From positions 184,946-248,945 of the forward strand of contig NZ_JACIEJ010000008.1 in NCBI RefSeq assembly GCF_014196795.1: a stretch of DNA of 64,000 nt, read 5' to 3'. The first letter of the stretch is position 1; every line of letters begins with the position of its first letter. Below the pieces are notes generated by a model. The model saw nothing but the letters and a program-made list of their open reading frames with translations, did no database searches and was not told where the DNA came from. Below are positions 63,977 to 64,000 of the stretch, piece by piece. Source of the stretch: Sagittula marina (GTDB taxonomy: Bacteria; Pseudomonadota; Alphaproteobacteria; Rhodobacterales; Rhodobacteraceae). The translations under genes were made by a program, and so were the position numbers.

Positions 63977-64000
63977 TCTCGGCCCTGCCGAGGGCCGAGA
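63977..64000. other. Perfect hairpin at the window edge
   Basis: TCTCGGCCCT GCCG AGGGCCGAGA is a ten-base-pair stem with a four-base loop reaching the last base. Its context (terminator or operator) is outside the window. Confidence 0.4.

Noticed and set aside
58701..64000. Right attachment site of the element
   Set aside because: I looked for a second copy of the tRNA T-arm and acceptor end and saw none before the window ends.

Overview
The window looks like chromosome of a marine Roseobacter-group alphaproteobacterium (Rhodobacterales). It has high GC, tightly packed operons joined by ATGA or TGATG overlaps, and familiar roseobacter gene sets: reductive pyrimidine catabolism, an alternative caa3-type oxidase, a ycjX/TIGR01620 pair, argD-argF, meaB, lepA, DUF3572 plus HAD phosphatase, and an H-NOX-like/GGDEF pair. 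All assignments come from reading the sequence and its translations; no database search was run.

Layout. 1-7.2 kb: the full reductive pyrimidine pathway, with dihydropyrimidinase (partial at the window edge), an N-carbamoyl-beta-alanine-type amidohydrolase, the regulator rutR and the two dihydropyrimidine dehydrogenase subunits preA and preT. A perfect RutR-type operator lies between rutR and the amidohydrolase, and a looser one lies upstream of preT. 7.2-17.5 kb: an SMP-30/gluconolactonase, a hybrid histidine kinase with a secreted Mo-cofactor-fold protein and a divergent LuxR-type response regulator, ileS, a truncated haemoglobin and a small membrane protein. 17.9-28.7 kb: a VIT1-family transporter, then a TIGR01620 gene and a ycjX/acetyltransferase pair separated by a divergent five-gene oxidase cassette, then truA. 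28.8-38.9 kb: an HTTM membrane protein pair, an M20 amidohydrolase, argD-argF, two tiny paralogous membrane proteins, hrpB, meaB and a decayed hydrolase gene coupled to meaB.

39-49.7 kb: rpmB, a PCu(A)C copper chaperone, a SIRT5-like sirtuin, a low-molecular-weight phosphatase, a small accessory islet (Phd-like antitoxin, AT-rich HEPN-like gene, DUF2442, DUF4160), lepA, an alanine-repeat protein, small hypotheticals, a decayed stretch and a LysR regulator. 49.7-58.6 kb: an esterase, a Nudix hydrolase with DUF983, an EF-hand protein with an ECF sigma/anti-sigma/Spy-like operon, a PleD-like diguanylate cyclase with a non-canonical receiver, DUF3572 with a HAD phosphatase, and an H-NOX-like protein coupled to an HNOBA-GGDEF cyclase.

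58.6-64 kb: tRNA-Gln(TTG) followed by the left part of an integrated element. It carries a tyrosine recombinase broken by one in-frame TGA, a KfrA-like coiled-coil DNA-binding protein with a candidate operator, and an FtsH-like AAA+/M41 protein with a frameshift at a seven-base G/C run. The other end of the element lies beyond the window.

The points most worth checking are the H-NOX-like protein that appears to lack its haem ligand while still coupled to an intact diguanylate cyclase, the two lesions in the tRNA-Gln element, the HEPN-like/DUF2442/DUF4160/Phd-like islet, and the oxidase cassette sitting between ycjX and its usual partner.
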